Assembly: GCA_963668245.2 (NCBI GenBank)
Contig: OY764195.2
Span: 62,001 to 126,000 of the forward strand
From: Anoxybacterium sp963668245
GTDB lineage: Bacteria; Bacillota; Clostridia; Peptostreptococcales; Anaerovoracaceae
Length of the DNA: 64,000 bases
Direction: 5' to 3'
In this document: piece after piece, positions 44,703 through 53,552 of the stretch
Layout of the letters: each line of letters starts with the position of its first letter
Numbering within the stretch: the first letter of the stretch is position 1
Program-made: the position numbers and the translations under genes
Notes under the pieces: generated by a model
Seen by the model: only the letters and a program-made list of their open reading frames with translations
Told to the model about the DNA's origin: nothing
Database searches by the model: none

Positions 44703-45770
44703 CTACACTTCCACGGTCCATCCAAATTTGTCTTCAATATTTCCTAGTTGGATCCCTGACAGTGTATCATAAATCTTCTGTGATAATTCTCCAATTTTGC
44801 CTTCGTGAATCAGTATCTGTTTTTCCTTCCAGCATAGTTCTCCTACTGGTGAAATAACAGCTGCGGTCCCAGAAGCGAATACTTCATTCAATTTTCCTTT
44901 TTCATACGCTCCATAGATTTCATCAATGGATATTTTTCGTTCTGAAACTGTAACGCCCCAGTCTCTTAGCAGTCGGATTACAGAGTCTCTTGTAATTCCT
45001 GGCAGGATAGTTCCTTCTAATGGTGCAGTAATAACTTCTCCATCAATGACAAAGAACGCATTTGAAGTCCCGATTTCTTCTACATACTTTCTATCTACAC
45101 CATCCAACCACAGAACCTGAGAATAACCTAAATCATGTGCTTTTTCCTGTGATTTCAGACTAGCCGCATAATTTCCACCAATTTTACTGTAGCCTGTACC
45201 TCCCATAGCTGCACGAACGTATTCATCTTCAACAAAAATTTTAGTAGGTTCCAGTCCACCTTTGTAATATGGTCCCACAGGAGAGAGAATAACCATAAAC
45301 AAATACTCTTTCGCCGCACGGACGCCTAGGAATGGTTCTGATGCAATGATAAAGGGACGAATATATAAAGAAGTTCCTTCTTTTTCGGGAATCCAGTCTG
45401 CATCTACTCGAACGACTTCTTTGATTGCTTCCACAAACAATTCTTCATCAATAGCAGGAATACATATTCTATCATTGGTTCTTGTTGTTCTTTTTGCATT
45501 CATATCTGGCCTAAATAATAGTACGTTTCCTTTTTTTGATTTATATGCTTTCAAACCTTCGAACATTTCCTGTGCATAATGTAGCACGGCTGCTGCCGGT
45601 TCAAGGGAAATCGGTGCATATGGGACGATTCGTCCATCGTGCCATCCTTGTCCCTCTTTATAATTCATGATAAACATGTGATCGGTAAAAACAGTTCCAA
45701 ATTCCAATGTGTCTGGATTCGGTTTTTCCTTTGGATTCAATGTTTTTGTTACTGCAAACTCATACTTCAT
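44703..45770 (-). CDS. ilvE: Branched-chain amino acid aminotransferase
   Basis: The protein has 355 residues. It is a class IV PLP enzyme of the long (BCAT2-like) type: GLKAYKSKKGNVLLFRPDMN, SLYIRPFIIAS, and KIGGNYAASLKSQEKAHDLGYSQVLWLDG, in which the first Lys is the likely PLP lysine. EIGTSNAFFVI and SVIRLLRDWG follow. It interconverts valine, leucine and isoleucine with their 2-oxo acids. The ATG at 45770 has AGGTGA upstream; the GTG at 45779 overlaps that site. It is 22 bases downstream of pncB and 27 bases upstream of ilvB. Confidence 0.95.
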   Translation of the reverse strand: MKYEFAVTKTLNPKEKPNPDTLEFGTVFTDHMFIMNYKEGQGWHDGRIVPYAPISLEPAAAVLHYAQEMFEGLKAYKSKKGNVLLFRPDMNAKRTTRTNDRICIPAIDEELFVEAIKEVVRVDADWIPEKEGTSLYIRPFIIASEPFLGVRAAKEYLFMVILSPVGPYYKGGLEPTKIFVEDEYVRAAMGGTGYSKIGGNYAASLKSQEKAHDLGYSQVLWLDGVDRKYVEEIGTSNAFFVIDGEVITAPLEGTILPGITRDSVIRLLRDWGVTVSERKISIDEIYGAYEKGKLNEVFASGTAAVISPVGELCWKEKQILIHEGKIGELSQKIYDTLSGIQLGNIEDKFGWTVEV

Positions 45771-45792
45771 TCTAATCACCTAACCTTTTCTA

Positions 45793-47223
45793 TTAATCCT
45801 GATACGCTTCAATTAACTCTGTTTTGAGTTCCCATAGTTCTTTGGACAAATCCACATAGTACTCATGGGGGTTTTCAAATCGCAGAATTTCCTCCCAAAG
45901 GGTATCAATTTGCACTTTACAATAGTCTCGTATCTCTTCTATGTCTGGAACCGTATAGATACATTTGCCTTTATCAAATACTTGGACCCGAAGATTTTTA
46001 GCATAAAAATTTGAGACTTTTTTTCTTTTCCAAATCACTTCAGGGTCAAAAATTTCGTAGTCAGTTCCATCTGGCATCTTTTCGTCATCCAAAGTAATCA
46101 CATCAGCGATTGCCTTATTTGTATTTTTATCGAATAACCGGTATACCGTTTTGAATCCCGGATTTGTAATTTTTTCAACATTTTCACTGATTTTTAGTTT
46201 TGGTGTCAGCACACCATATCTCTCTACTGCCGCAAGCTTATAGACACCACCGAAAACAGGTTCCGATTTTGAAGTAATTAATCTTTCACCAACACCAAAG
46301 GAGTCTATACATGCACCTTGTCCAATGACATCACGAATAATATATTCATCCAGTGAATTGGAGACCACAATTTTACAATCTGGAAATCCTGCTTTATCTA
46401 AAATATCTCTGGCTCGTTTGGTCAGATATGTTACATCTCCACTGTCAATTCGAATCCCCATTTTAGGTGGTTTCATCTCTTCAAATACTTTTATCGCAGC
46501 AGGCAAACCTGATTTGACAACATTGTATGTATCGACTAGTAGGACGCAGTTATCTGGATATACTTTTGCATATGCTTTAAAGGCTTCATATTCATTTGGA
46601 AACATTTGAACCCAGCTATGCGCCATAGTTCCCATTGCCGGGACTTTATAGTCTCTTTCTGCCACCGCACAAGCGGTTCCAATACAGCCTCCAATGTATG
46701 CTGCTCTAGCACCATGTACTGCTCCAGACCCTCCATGGGCCCTTCTTGTACCAAACTCCATAACACCTCTGCCTTGAGCAGCTCTAACAATTCGATTTGC
46801 TTTGGTCGCAATTAAGCTTTGATGATTAATTGCAAGCAGCATCGTGGTTTCGATGAACTGAGCTTGTATCACTGGCCCTCGCACGGTCACAAGAGGTTCT
46901 CCAGGGAAAACGGGAGTTCCTTCTGGCACTGCCCATACATCACATTCAAACTTAAAATTCTTCAAGTAATCTAAAAAAACCTCACTAAACATCTGCTTTG
47001 CTCTGAGGTACTCGATGTCGTTCTGATCAAACTTTAGATTATTTAAGTAGTCAATGACTTGTTCCAATCCTGCCATAATTGCGAATCCGCCACCATCTGG
47101 CACTTTTCTAAAAAACAAATCAAAATATGCAATGTCATTTTCCATCCCTGTTTCAAAATATCCGTTGGCCATTGTGAGTTCATAGAAATCAGTTAATAAT
47201 GTCATATTACTCTGCTCGATCAT
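45793..47223 (-). CDS. pncB: Nicotinate phosphoribosyltransferase
   Basis: The protein has 476 residues. Motifs are DFYELTMANGYF, EFGTRRAHG with the substrate-binding Arg, and DSGD in GIRIDSGDVTYLTKRARDIL. It makes nicotinate mononucleotide from nicotinate and PRPP for NAD salvage. Its start lies 17 bases inside the 3' end of the EamA transporter gene, with GGAGG nine bases upstream. The overlap suggests that the transporter may move nicotinate or a related compound, but this is only context. Confidence 0.95.
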   Translation of the reverse strand: MIEQSNMTLLTDFYELTMANGYFETGMENDIAYFDLFFRKVPDGGGFAIMAGLEQVIDYLNNLKFDQNDIEYLRAKQMFSEVFLDYLKNFKFECDVWAVPEGTPVFPGEPLVTVRGPVIQAQFIETTMLLAINHQSLIATKANRIVRAAQGRGVMEFGTRRAHGGSGAVHGARAAYIGGCIGTACAVAERDYKVPAMGTMAHSWVQMFPNEYEAFKAYAKVYPDNCVLLVDTYNVVKSGLPAAIKVFEEMKPPKMGIRIDSGDVTYLTKRARDILDKAGFPDCKIVVSNSLDEYIIRDVIGQGACIDSFGVGERLITSKSEPVFGGVYKLAAVERYGVLTPKLKISENVEKITNPGFKTVYRLFDKNTNKAIADVITLDDEKMPDGTDYEIFDPEVIWKRKKVSNFYAKNLRVQVFDKGKCIYTVPDIEEIRDYCKVQIDTLWEEILRFENPHEYYVDLSKELWELKTELIEAYQD

Positions 47224-48115
47224 GAGACAAGTCCTCCAGTCGTCCTTTTTCCTTGATTACAATATATCCTGCAATAATTACCATAACACCGCCTACAATT
47301 TGCACCGGCAAAATTGTCTCTTTTAAGATGATCCACCCAAAGAACGTTGTAGTTACAGGCAGAAAATTGGAAAAGATAGCTGAAATGGTGGGACCAAGAA
47401 CATGCAATCCCCTCACCGTCACCAAAAATCCAAAGCCTGTGCCGATAATCCCTAAATATAAAAGCCCCCCTATCATACTGGGGGTAATTAAATCGGCACT
47501 TGGCAGGTGGCGAAGTGCATACGGTATAGTTAAAATAATTGTACAAATCAACTGATTACAAGTAAGAGTCGCGCTCTCATATCGATCATGCAAAGACGAT
47601 GTTAGGAAGTTGTAGAGATTCCAGAATACAACTGCACCAAAAGCAAAAAAGTAACCTTTGATTCTTCCTTGAAAAAGAATATGGAAATCTACCCCGATTA
47701 CCAAGGTAATCCCAACAATTGAGATTAGTATTCCACCTATCATCTTTGAAGTTATGGCCTTTTTATACAAGGCTTTATCAATCAGAATTGACAAAGCTGG
47801 AACAAACGCCAATACAATCGTAACCAATGAAACGGGAAGAAAGTCCATAGCTGAATACTCACAATAAAAATAGCCTATTTCTCCAAAGATCGCACAAGCG
47901 AGAAATAGTGGAATATCGCGTTTTTGTAAAGGACTCTTTCCTTCTGCTTTAAATTTTATTATTAATACAATGAAAACCCCGATACTATATCGAATACAAA
48001 TCAAAGTTAGTGGTTCAAAGGCTTCCAGCGCCTGTTTGGCAAAAATATACTCCAAGCCCCAAGATATGACTAATAAAACCATAAGCAGGTACATGATTTT
48101 CTTTTGTGAATTCAA
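47207..48115 (-). CDS. EamA/DMT-family transporter
   Basis: The protein has 302 residues, ten predicted membrane segments and two EamA halves (the first about 8-145, the second about 155-290). YIFAKQALEAFEPLTLICIRYSIGVFIVLI is typical. The family exports amino acids and metabolites; substrate unknown. The start is TTG at 48115, preceded by GGTGGTGAAAGC. The gene heads a run with pncB and ilvEBN. No T-box or other leader fits in the 82 bases before it. Confidence 0.85.
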   Translation of the reverse strand: MNSQKKIMYLLMVLLVISWGLEYIFAKQALEAFEPLTLICIRYSIGVFIVLIIKFKAEGKSPLQKRDIPLFLACAIFGEIGYFYCEYSAMDFLPVSLVTIVLAFVPALSILIDKALYKKAITSKMIGGILISIVGITLVIGVDFHILFQGRIKGYFFAFGAVVFWNLYNFLTSSLHDRYESATLTCNQLICTIILTIPYALRHLPSADLITPSMIGGLLYLGIIGTGFGFLVTVRGLHVLGPTISAIFSNFLPVTTTFFGWIILKETILPVQIVGGVMVIIAGYIVIKEKGRLEDLSHDRAE

Positions 48116-48197
48116 GCTTTCACCACCAAATCAACATTGCAGTACCCATTCAAATTTCTTCTATCTAATTAATATATAATTTTAACACAATTTCACA

Positions 48198-51035
48198 TTA
48201 TCGTAAAACTTTTTTTAAAAATTCTCCCGTGTATGAAGTATACAATTGGGCTATTTCCTCAGGTGTACCCTGCCCCACAATATTTCCTCCTCGGTCACCA
48301 CCATCTGGACCAAGGTCTATCAAGAAGTCTGCTGTTTTGATCACCTCTAAATTGTGTTCGATTACAATTACGGTGTTTCCCGCGTCTACTAGTCTTGTTA
48401 ATACCTGGATTAGCTTATCTACATCTGCAAAATGAAGACCTGTGGTCGGTTCATCTAAAATATATAGTGTTTTACCCGTACTTCTTTTTGAAAGCTCTGA
48501 AGCCAACTTAATCCTCTGGGCTTCTCCCCCCGAAAGTTGTGTGGAGGGCTGACCTAACTTGATGTAACCAAGACCAACTTCCTCTAGTGTTTCTAATTGC
48601 CGGTGAATAGAAGGAATGTGCTGAAAAAACTCTAGTGCTTCGGATACATTCATGTCTAGAACATCAAAAATACTCTTGCCCTTGTATTTCACTTCTAGCG
48701 TCTCTCGATTGTATCGTTTTCCTTTACAAACCTCGCATGGTACATAGACGTCTGGCAAGAAGTGCATTTCAATTTTGATGATTCCATCTCCGCTGCATGC
48801 CTCGCACCGTCCACCTTTCACATTAAAGCTAAACCGTCCTTTTTCATACCCACGAAGTTTTGCTTCAGGTAATTGGGCAAACAAATCACGAATGTGGGTA
48901 AATACCCCTGTGTATGTTGCTGGATTTGATCTAGGAGTCCTTCCAATGGGTGATTGGTCAATATCAATCACTTTATCAATATGTTCAATTCCCTCCATCT
49001 TTTGGAATTTGCCAGGTTTTACCTTTGCACGATTTATTTGAGCTGCCAGATGCTTGTGTAGGATTTCGTTAACCAGACTGCTTTTACCTGATCCAGATAC
49101 GCCAGTAACGCACGTAAAGGTGCCAAGTGGGAACGCTACATCGATTCCTCTTAGATTATTTTCTTCCGCTCCATAAACTTTGATGAACTTACCATTACCT
49201 TCTCGACGCTTTTTAGGCACTTCTATTTTCTTTTCTCCTGTTAAGTACTTTCCCGTCAGTGAATTTTTACTGGCTTTAATTTGTTCCACATTGCCTTGGG
49301 CTACGATTTCACCACCGTGAACTCCTGCTCCTGGTCCAATATCAATAATATAGTCCGCAGCATACATGGTGTCTTCATCATGCTCTACAACTAAAAGTGT
49401 ATTACCTAAATCGGTTAGATTTCTTAATGTTTTCAGCAGTTTCTCATTGTCTTTCTGATGCAGACCAATACTAGGTTCATCCAAAATATATAGAACACCT
49501 ACTAAGCTAGAACCAATCTGAGTGGCAAGCCGAATACGCTGTGACTCTCCTCCTGACAAGGTTCCAGATGCTCTGGATAAAGTCAAATAGTCTAAGCCAA
49601 CATCCACGAGGAATGTCAACCTTGCCTTAATCTCTTTTATAATTTGATGGGCTATCATTTCATCTTTTTTGTTCAACTGGAACGTATCCACAAATTTCAA
49701 CGCTTCTCGAATGGAGAGCTCTGTAAACTCTGAAATATTTTTCCCCTCTACAGTAACTGCCAGCACTTCTGACTTTAACCGTTTCCCTTGGCATGCATCG
49801 CATGGAATCAAACTCATATATTGCTCCATCTTTTCTTTGATGTAGTCAGAGTTTGTTTCTTGATATCGACGTTCCAGATTTCGAATAACACCTTCAAATG
49901 GATGATTTCGATAAGATTTAGAACCGTTTGCCCTGCTTTCATAATAATACTCTAGATTGCGGCCTTTGGTGCCATAAAGCAACTCTTCCTTGAATTTTTT
50001 CGGTAGTTCCTGATATGGCGTGGCTAGTTCAACCTTGTGCTCCTTGGCAAGCGCTTCAATAAGCTGTCTATAAAAGGTACCGAATTCGAGAGATGAGAAA
50101 ACATCACCAAGTACACCTTCATCAATACTGAGATGCTTTTCTGTAATAATTAAGTCTGGATCGATTTTTTGAATAAACCCTAACCCATTACAAGTTGGGC
50201 ATGCTCCAAACGGACTATTAAAAGAAAACATCCTTGGTTCCAGTTCTTCCATGCTGACGCCATGCTCCGGGCAAGCTAATTTTGTGCTAAATAAGATATC
50301 TTCTGCGCCTTCTTCTTGTTGTATCTGTGCCACAATCAAACCATCTCCGTGACTGATGCAAAGTTCTACTGCCTCTGACAATCTGCTTTCATTGCCAGGT
50401 TTGATCGCAATTCGGTCAACAACGATTTCAATGGTGTGTTTGTGGGTTTTTTCCAGCTTAATCGGTTCCTCTCCAAACGGGACGATTTCACCATCTACGC
50501 GAACTCTGGTAAAACCTTCTTTTTGAATGCGTTCCAAAACTTTTTCATGTTCACCTTTTCTCTCTCTAATCACTGGTGCAAGTATGGTAGTCCGCGTTCC
50601 TTCTTCTAGCCTCATCAGTTGATCCACAATCTGGTCTACAGATTGGCTTGTAATTTCTTTGCCACAAATCGGGCAGTGAGGTACACCGATTCTTGCATAC
50701 ATCAAACGCAGATAATCATATATTTCTGTCACTGTCCCCACTGTAGATCTTGGATTCTTGCTTGTAGTTTTTTGGTCTATCGAAATAGCAGGAGACAGTC
50801 CTTCTATGTATTCCACATCTGGCTTTTCCATCTGCCCTAAAAATTGTCTTGCATAAGCAGATAAACTTTCAACATATCTTCTCTGTCCTTCTGCATATAT
50901 AGTGTCAAATGCTAATGATGACTTTCCCGAGCCACTGAGTCCAGTTAATACTACCATTTGATCTCTAGGTATGGTCACATCAATATTTTTTAAATTGTGT
51001 TCATTTGCGCCTTTCACAATAATATTTTTTGTCAT
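48198..51035 (-). CDS. uvrA: Excinuclease ABC subunit A
   Basis: The protein has 945 residues. Two ABC ATPase modules are seen (GLSGSGKSSLAFDTIYAEGQRR and GVSGSGKSSLVNEILHKHL), with signature motifs LSGGESQRIRLATQ and LSGGEAQRIKLASEL and zinc fingers CPICGKE, CPTCNGLG and CEACSGDG. It finds DNA damage for nucleotide excision repair with UvrB. GGAGG precedes the ATG at 51035; upstream in-frame codons contain that site. It follows uvrB by 80 bases and shares its SOS promoter. Confidence 0.97.
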   Translation of the reverse strand: MTKNIIVKGANEHNLKNIDVTIPRDQMVVLTGLSGSGKSSLAFDTIYAEGQRRYVESLSAYARQFLGQMEKPDVEYIEGLSPAISIDQKTTSKNPRSTVGTVTEIYDYLRLMYARIGVPHCPICGKEITSQSVDQIVDQLMRLEEGTRTTILAPVIRERKGEHEKVLERIQKEGFTRVRVDGEIVPFGEEPIKLEKTHKHTIEIVVDRIAIKPGNESRLSEAVELCISHGDGLIVAQIQQEEGAEDILFSTKLACPEHGVSMEELEPRMFSFNSPFGACPTCNGLGFIQKIDPDLIITEKHLSIDEGVLGDVFSSLEFGTFYRQLIEALAKEHKVELATPYQELPKKFKEELLYGTKGRNLEYYYESRANGSKSYRNHPFEGVIRNLERRYQETNSDYIKEKMEQYMSLIPCDACQGKRLKSEVLAVTVEGKNISEFTELSIREALKFVDTFQLNKKDEMIAHQIIKEIKARLTFLVDVGLDYLTLSRASGTLSGGESQRIRLATQIGSSLVGVLYILDEPSIGLHQKDNEKLLKTLRNLTDLGNTLLVVEHDEDTMYAADYIIDIGPGAGVHGGEIVAQGNVEQIKASKNSLTGKYLTGEKKIEVPKKRREGNGKFIKVYGAEENNLRGIDVAFPLGTFTCVTGVSGSGKSSLVNEILHKHLAAQINRAKVKPGKFQKMEGIEHIDKVIDIDQSPIGRTPRSNPATYTGVFTHIRDLFAQLPEAKLRGYEKGRFSFNVKGGRCEACSGDGIIKIEMHFLPDVYVPCEVCKGKRYNRETLEVKYKGKSIFDVLDMNVSEALEFFQHIPSIHRQLETLEEVGLGYIKLGQPSTQLSGGEAQRIKLASELSKRSTGKTLYILDEPTTGLHFADVDKLIQVLTRLVDAGNTVIVIEHNLEVIKTADFLIDLGPDGGDRGGNIVGQGTPEEIAQLYTSYTGEFLKKVLR

Positions 51036-51115
51036 GTATTCCTCCATCAAATTTTATAAATCATGTTTTTATTTTTCGTTTCAAGTCGCAACTTTTATGA
51101 TATCGTTCAAGATTA

Positions 51116-53095
51116 TTACAACTTCAATTTATATTCAAATATACGATCTCGAAGTTCTGCTGCCCTCTCAAATTGTAAGTTTGCAGCAGCATCCTTCATT
51201 TCCTTTTCAAGTTTTTTCACGTATTCTTTTAGTTCTTTTTTTGTTAGTTCCAGTGGACTTCTTCCCTCATAGTATTCATCCGTCTCTTCGGCTACTCTTG
51301 TGGCTTCAATGACAGACCGCACTGCTTTTTCAATGGTTTTTGGAGTAATTCCATGAACATCATTATACTCTTGCTGGATGGTTCTTCTTCTTTCTGTCTC
51401 AGTGATTGCCTTATCCATGGCTTCACTGATACCATCAGCATACATCAATACTCTCCCATTTACATTACGAGCGGCACGTCCAATGGTCTGAACCAAAGAA
51501 GTCTCTGTACGTAAGAAACCTTGTTTATCTGCATCCAGTATCACAACCAACGAAACCTCTGGGATGTCAAGACCTTCTCGAAGTAGATTGATTCCAACTA
51601 GAACATCGAAGGCTCCTATCCTTAAATCTCTGATGATTTCCATTCGCTCTAGGGTTTCAATCTCCGAATGAAGATATCGAACCCGAATCCCCACATTTTT
51701 TAAATAATCGGTTAAACTTTCAGACATCTTCTTTGTTAATGTTGTAACCAATATTTTTTCACCTCGTGCGGTAACGGAATTGATTTCACCAATCAAATCA
51801 TCGATTTGACCCTCTGTTTTTCGGATTTCAATCACAGGGTCCAGTAGCCCAGTTGGTCTGATTACCTGTTGCGCTACTATATGGTCACTCATTTCCCTCT
51901 CATACATTGAAGGGGTTGCGCTGACATAAACAATTTGATTGACCATGGATTCAAATTCTTTGAATTCAAGAGGCCTATTGTCAAGGGCTGAAGGAAGACG
52001 AAAACCGTAATCAACTAGAGACTGTTTTCTAGAACGATCCCCCGCGTGCATGGCTCTCAATTGAGGAAGCATGACATGGGATTCATCTATAATAATAAGA
52101 AAGTCTTTTGGGAAATAGTCGATTAATGTATAGGGACGAAATCCTTCTGGTAGTCCATTGATATGTCTTGAATAATTTTCGATTCCTTTACAGCTTCCAA
52201 TCTCTCGAAGCATCTCTAAATCATATCGAGTTCTTTGTTCTATTCTTTGGGCTTCCACTAATTTTCCTCGTTCCTTGAACCATTGGAGCCTTTGAGTTAG
52301 TTCTGTTTCAATGGAAACAATTGCTCTTTCCATGTTTTCTTTTGACGTAACATAATGGGAAGCAGGAAAAATCGAAACATGATTTCTGATACCATTGATT
52401 TCACCTGTAATGGGATTAATTTCTTTGATTACTTCTACCTCATCCCCAAAAAGCTCAATACGAACAGCATGCTCTGCTCCAGCCGGATAGACATCGATGA
52501 TGTCGCCCCTTACTCGAAAAGTACCACGAACAAAACCTAGATCATTTCTGGTATATTGGATGTCGACCAATTTACGTAGAATTTCATTGCGATTCTTTTC
52601 CATACCGGGTCTTAATGATAACACTTGGTTTTCATAATCTAATGGGCTTCCTAATCCATAAATACAAGAGACGCTGGCAACAATGATGACATCATTTCGT
52701 TCAGCCAACGCAGCTGTCGCCGAGTGGCGTAATTTTTCAATTTCATCGTTGATATCAGAATCTTTTTCAATATAGGTATCGGTAGAAGGCACGTAGGCTT
52801 CTGGCTGATAATAGTCATAATAGCTAACAAAATATTCAACAGCGTTTTCAGGGAAAAACTCTTTGAATTCTCCACAAAGCTGCGCAGCCAAAGTCTTATT
52901 ATGTGAAATAACCAGCGTAGGTTTTTGAACATTCGCAATCACATTTGCCATAGCAAATGTTTTACCAGAGCCAGTGACACCCAATAAAGTTTGATGTTTT
53001 ATTCCATCCTCAATACCTTCCGTAAGCTGAGCTACAGCCTGTGGCTGATCACCCATCATCTGATATTCTGAAACTAATTTGAACTGATTTTCCAT
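51116..53095 (-). CDS. uvrB: Excinuclease ABC subunit B
   Basis: The protein has 659 residues. It is a superfamily 2 helicase fold: GVTGSGKTFAMANVIA (Walker A), IIIDESHVMLPQ (DExH), the beta hairpin YYDYYQPEAYVP, and C-terminal UVR motif LEKEMKDAAANLQFERAAELRDRI for UvrC binding. It verifies damage and recruits UvrC. The ATG at 53095 is used; the longer frame to 53152 runs back through the promoter. A LexA box and sigma-A promoter lie directly upstream. Confidence 0.97.
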   Translation of the reverse strand: MENQFKLVSEYQMMGDQPQAVAQLTEGIEDGIKHQTLLGVTGSGKTFAMANVIANVQKPTLVISHNKTLAAQLCGEFKEFFPENAVEYFVSYYDYYQPEAYVPSTDTYIEKDSDINDEIEKLRHSATAALAERNDVIIVASVSCIYGLGSPLDYENQVLSLRPGMEKNRNEILRKLVDIQYTRNDLGFVRGTFRVRGDIIDVYPAGAEHAVRIELFGDEVEVIKEINPITGEINGIRNHVSIFPASHYVTSKENMERAIVSIETELTQRLQWFKERGKLVEAQRIEQRTRYDLEMLREIGSCKGIENYSRHINGLPEGFRPYTLIDYFPKDFLIIIDESHVMLPQLRAMHAGDRSRKQSLVDYGFRLPSALDNRPLEFKEFESMVNQIVYVSATPSMYEREMSDHIVAQQVIRPTGLLDPVIEIRKTEGQIDDLIGEINSVTARGEKILVTTLTKKMSESLTDYLKNVGIRVRYLHSEIETLERMEIIRDLRIGAFDVLVGINLLREGLDIPEVSLVVILDADKQGFLRTETSLVQTIGRAARNVNGRVLMYADGISEAMDKAITETERRRTIQQEYNDVHGITPKTIEKAVRSVIEATRVAEETDEYYEGRSPLELTKKELKEYVKKLEKEMKDAAANLQFERAAELRDRIFEYKLKL

Positions 53096-53123
53096 ATTCT
53101 TCGACCTGCTTTCTATGTACAAT

Positions 53124-53152
53124 AGTATACCATATACCCAATCCTGTGACAA
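53124..53152 (-). promoter_or_regulatory. Promoter of uvrB-uvrA
   Basis: Minus-strand TTGTCA (53147-53152) and TATACT (53124-53129) with exactly 17 bases between, 29 bases before the uvrB ATG. Confidence 0.75.
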
Positions 53153-53162
53153 TATAATTAAG

Positions 53163-53174
53163 AACGTTTGTTCA
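53163..53174. promoter_or_regulatory. LexA (SOS) box
   Basis: GAAC-GTTT-GTTC is a perfect GAAC-N4-GTTC palindrome, the Gram-positive LexA/DinR site. It lies 10 bases upstream of the uvrB -35 box and 28 bases before the -35 box of the divergent citrate synthase promoter, so LexA may affect both. Confidence 0.85.
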
Positions 53175-53201
53175 CATTGTTAAAATATTCGAAATCCCGC
53201 T

Positions 53202-53229
53202 TGTCTTTTGTACAAAATTATATTATAAT
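53202..53229 (+). promoter_or_regulatory. Promoter of the riboswitch-citrate synthase transcript
   Basis: TTGTCT (53202-53207) and TATAAT (53224-53229), 16-base spacer. The riboswitch begins just downstream. Confidence 0.65.
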
Positions 53230-53239
53230 CTGTGAATAC

Positions 53240-53412
53240 AGTTAATAATGCTGAATCCAATCAGTCGGAGCGGGAGAACCAATTTAGGGGTGAATCCATT
53301 TTTGGAAGGGCAGCTCTTCAGCCCAAATCCGTCAGCTAATCCCGCAAGCATTGAAGAGTCATTGGGTAAATGAAGTATTACCCCTATAAGTTCGTTGGGT
53401 GACTCTCCACGA
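53240..53412 (+). promoter_or_regulatory. c-di-AMP riboswitch (ydaO-yuaA type) upstream of citrate synthase
   Basis: It carries the ydaO consensus blocks in order: GAGCGGGAGAACC (53268-53280), AGGGGTGAATCC (53286-53297), the hairpin GGGCAGCTCTTCAGCCC (53308-53324), AAATCCGTCAGCTAATCC (53325-53342) and CGCAAGC. A distal helix is GAGTCA (53356-53361) with TGACTC (53400-53405). Known ydaO RNAs bind two c-di-AMP molecules and usually turn expression off. Boundaries are approximate. The next gene is citrate synthase, an unusual target. Confidence 0.85.
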
Positions 53413-53467
53413 ACAATCAAGATAGAATCCTAGGGGTTCTCTTATTCATAGTTTGTGTTACTCTTTG

Positions 53468-53505
53468 GTGATACTGTATTTTCGAGGCAGTGTCACTTTT
53501 TATTT
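53468..53505 (+). terminator. Intrinsic terminator between riboswitch and citrate synthase
   Basis: GTGATACTG (53468-53476) pairs with CAGTGTCAC (53488-53496, one G-T pair) and is followed by TTTTTATTT. It lies 48 bases before the coding start, so it can act as the expression platform. A weaker hairpin, AGAATCC-TAG-GGGTTCT, lies at 53424-53440. Confidence 0.75.
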
Positions 53506-53552
53506 AACTGAAAATTCTTACTACAAAACCAATTTGACGGGAGGTGTATCTC

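Noticed and set aside
48116..48197. T-box or attenuator before the transporter-pncB-ilvEBN run
   Set aside because: Only 82 bases are available and no T-box sequence or terminator is visible.
53223..53420. A 65-codon frame on the minus strand
   Set aside because: It lies wholly within the riboswitch, so the open frame is incidental.
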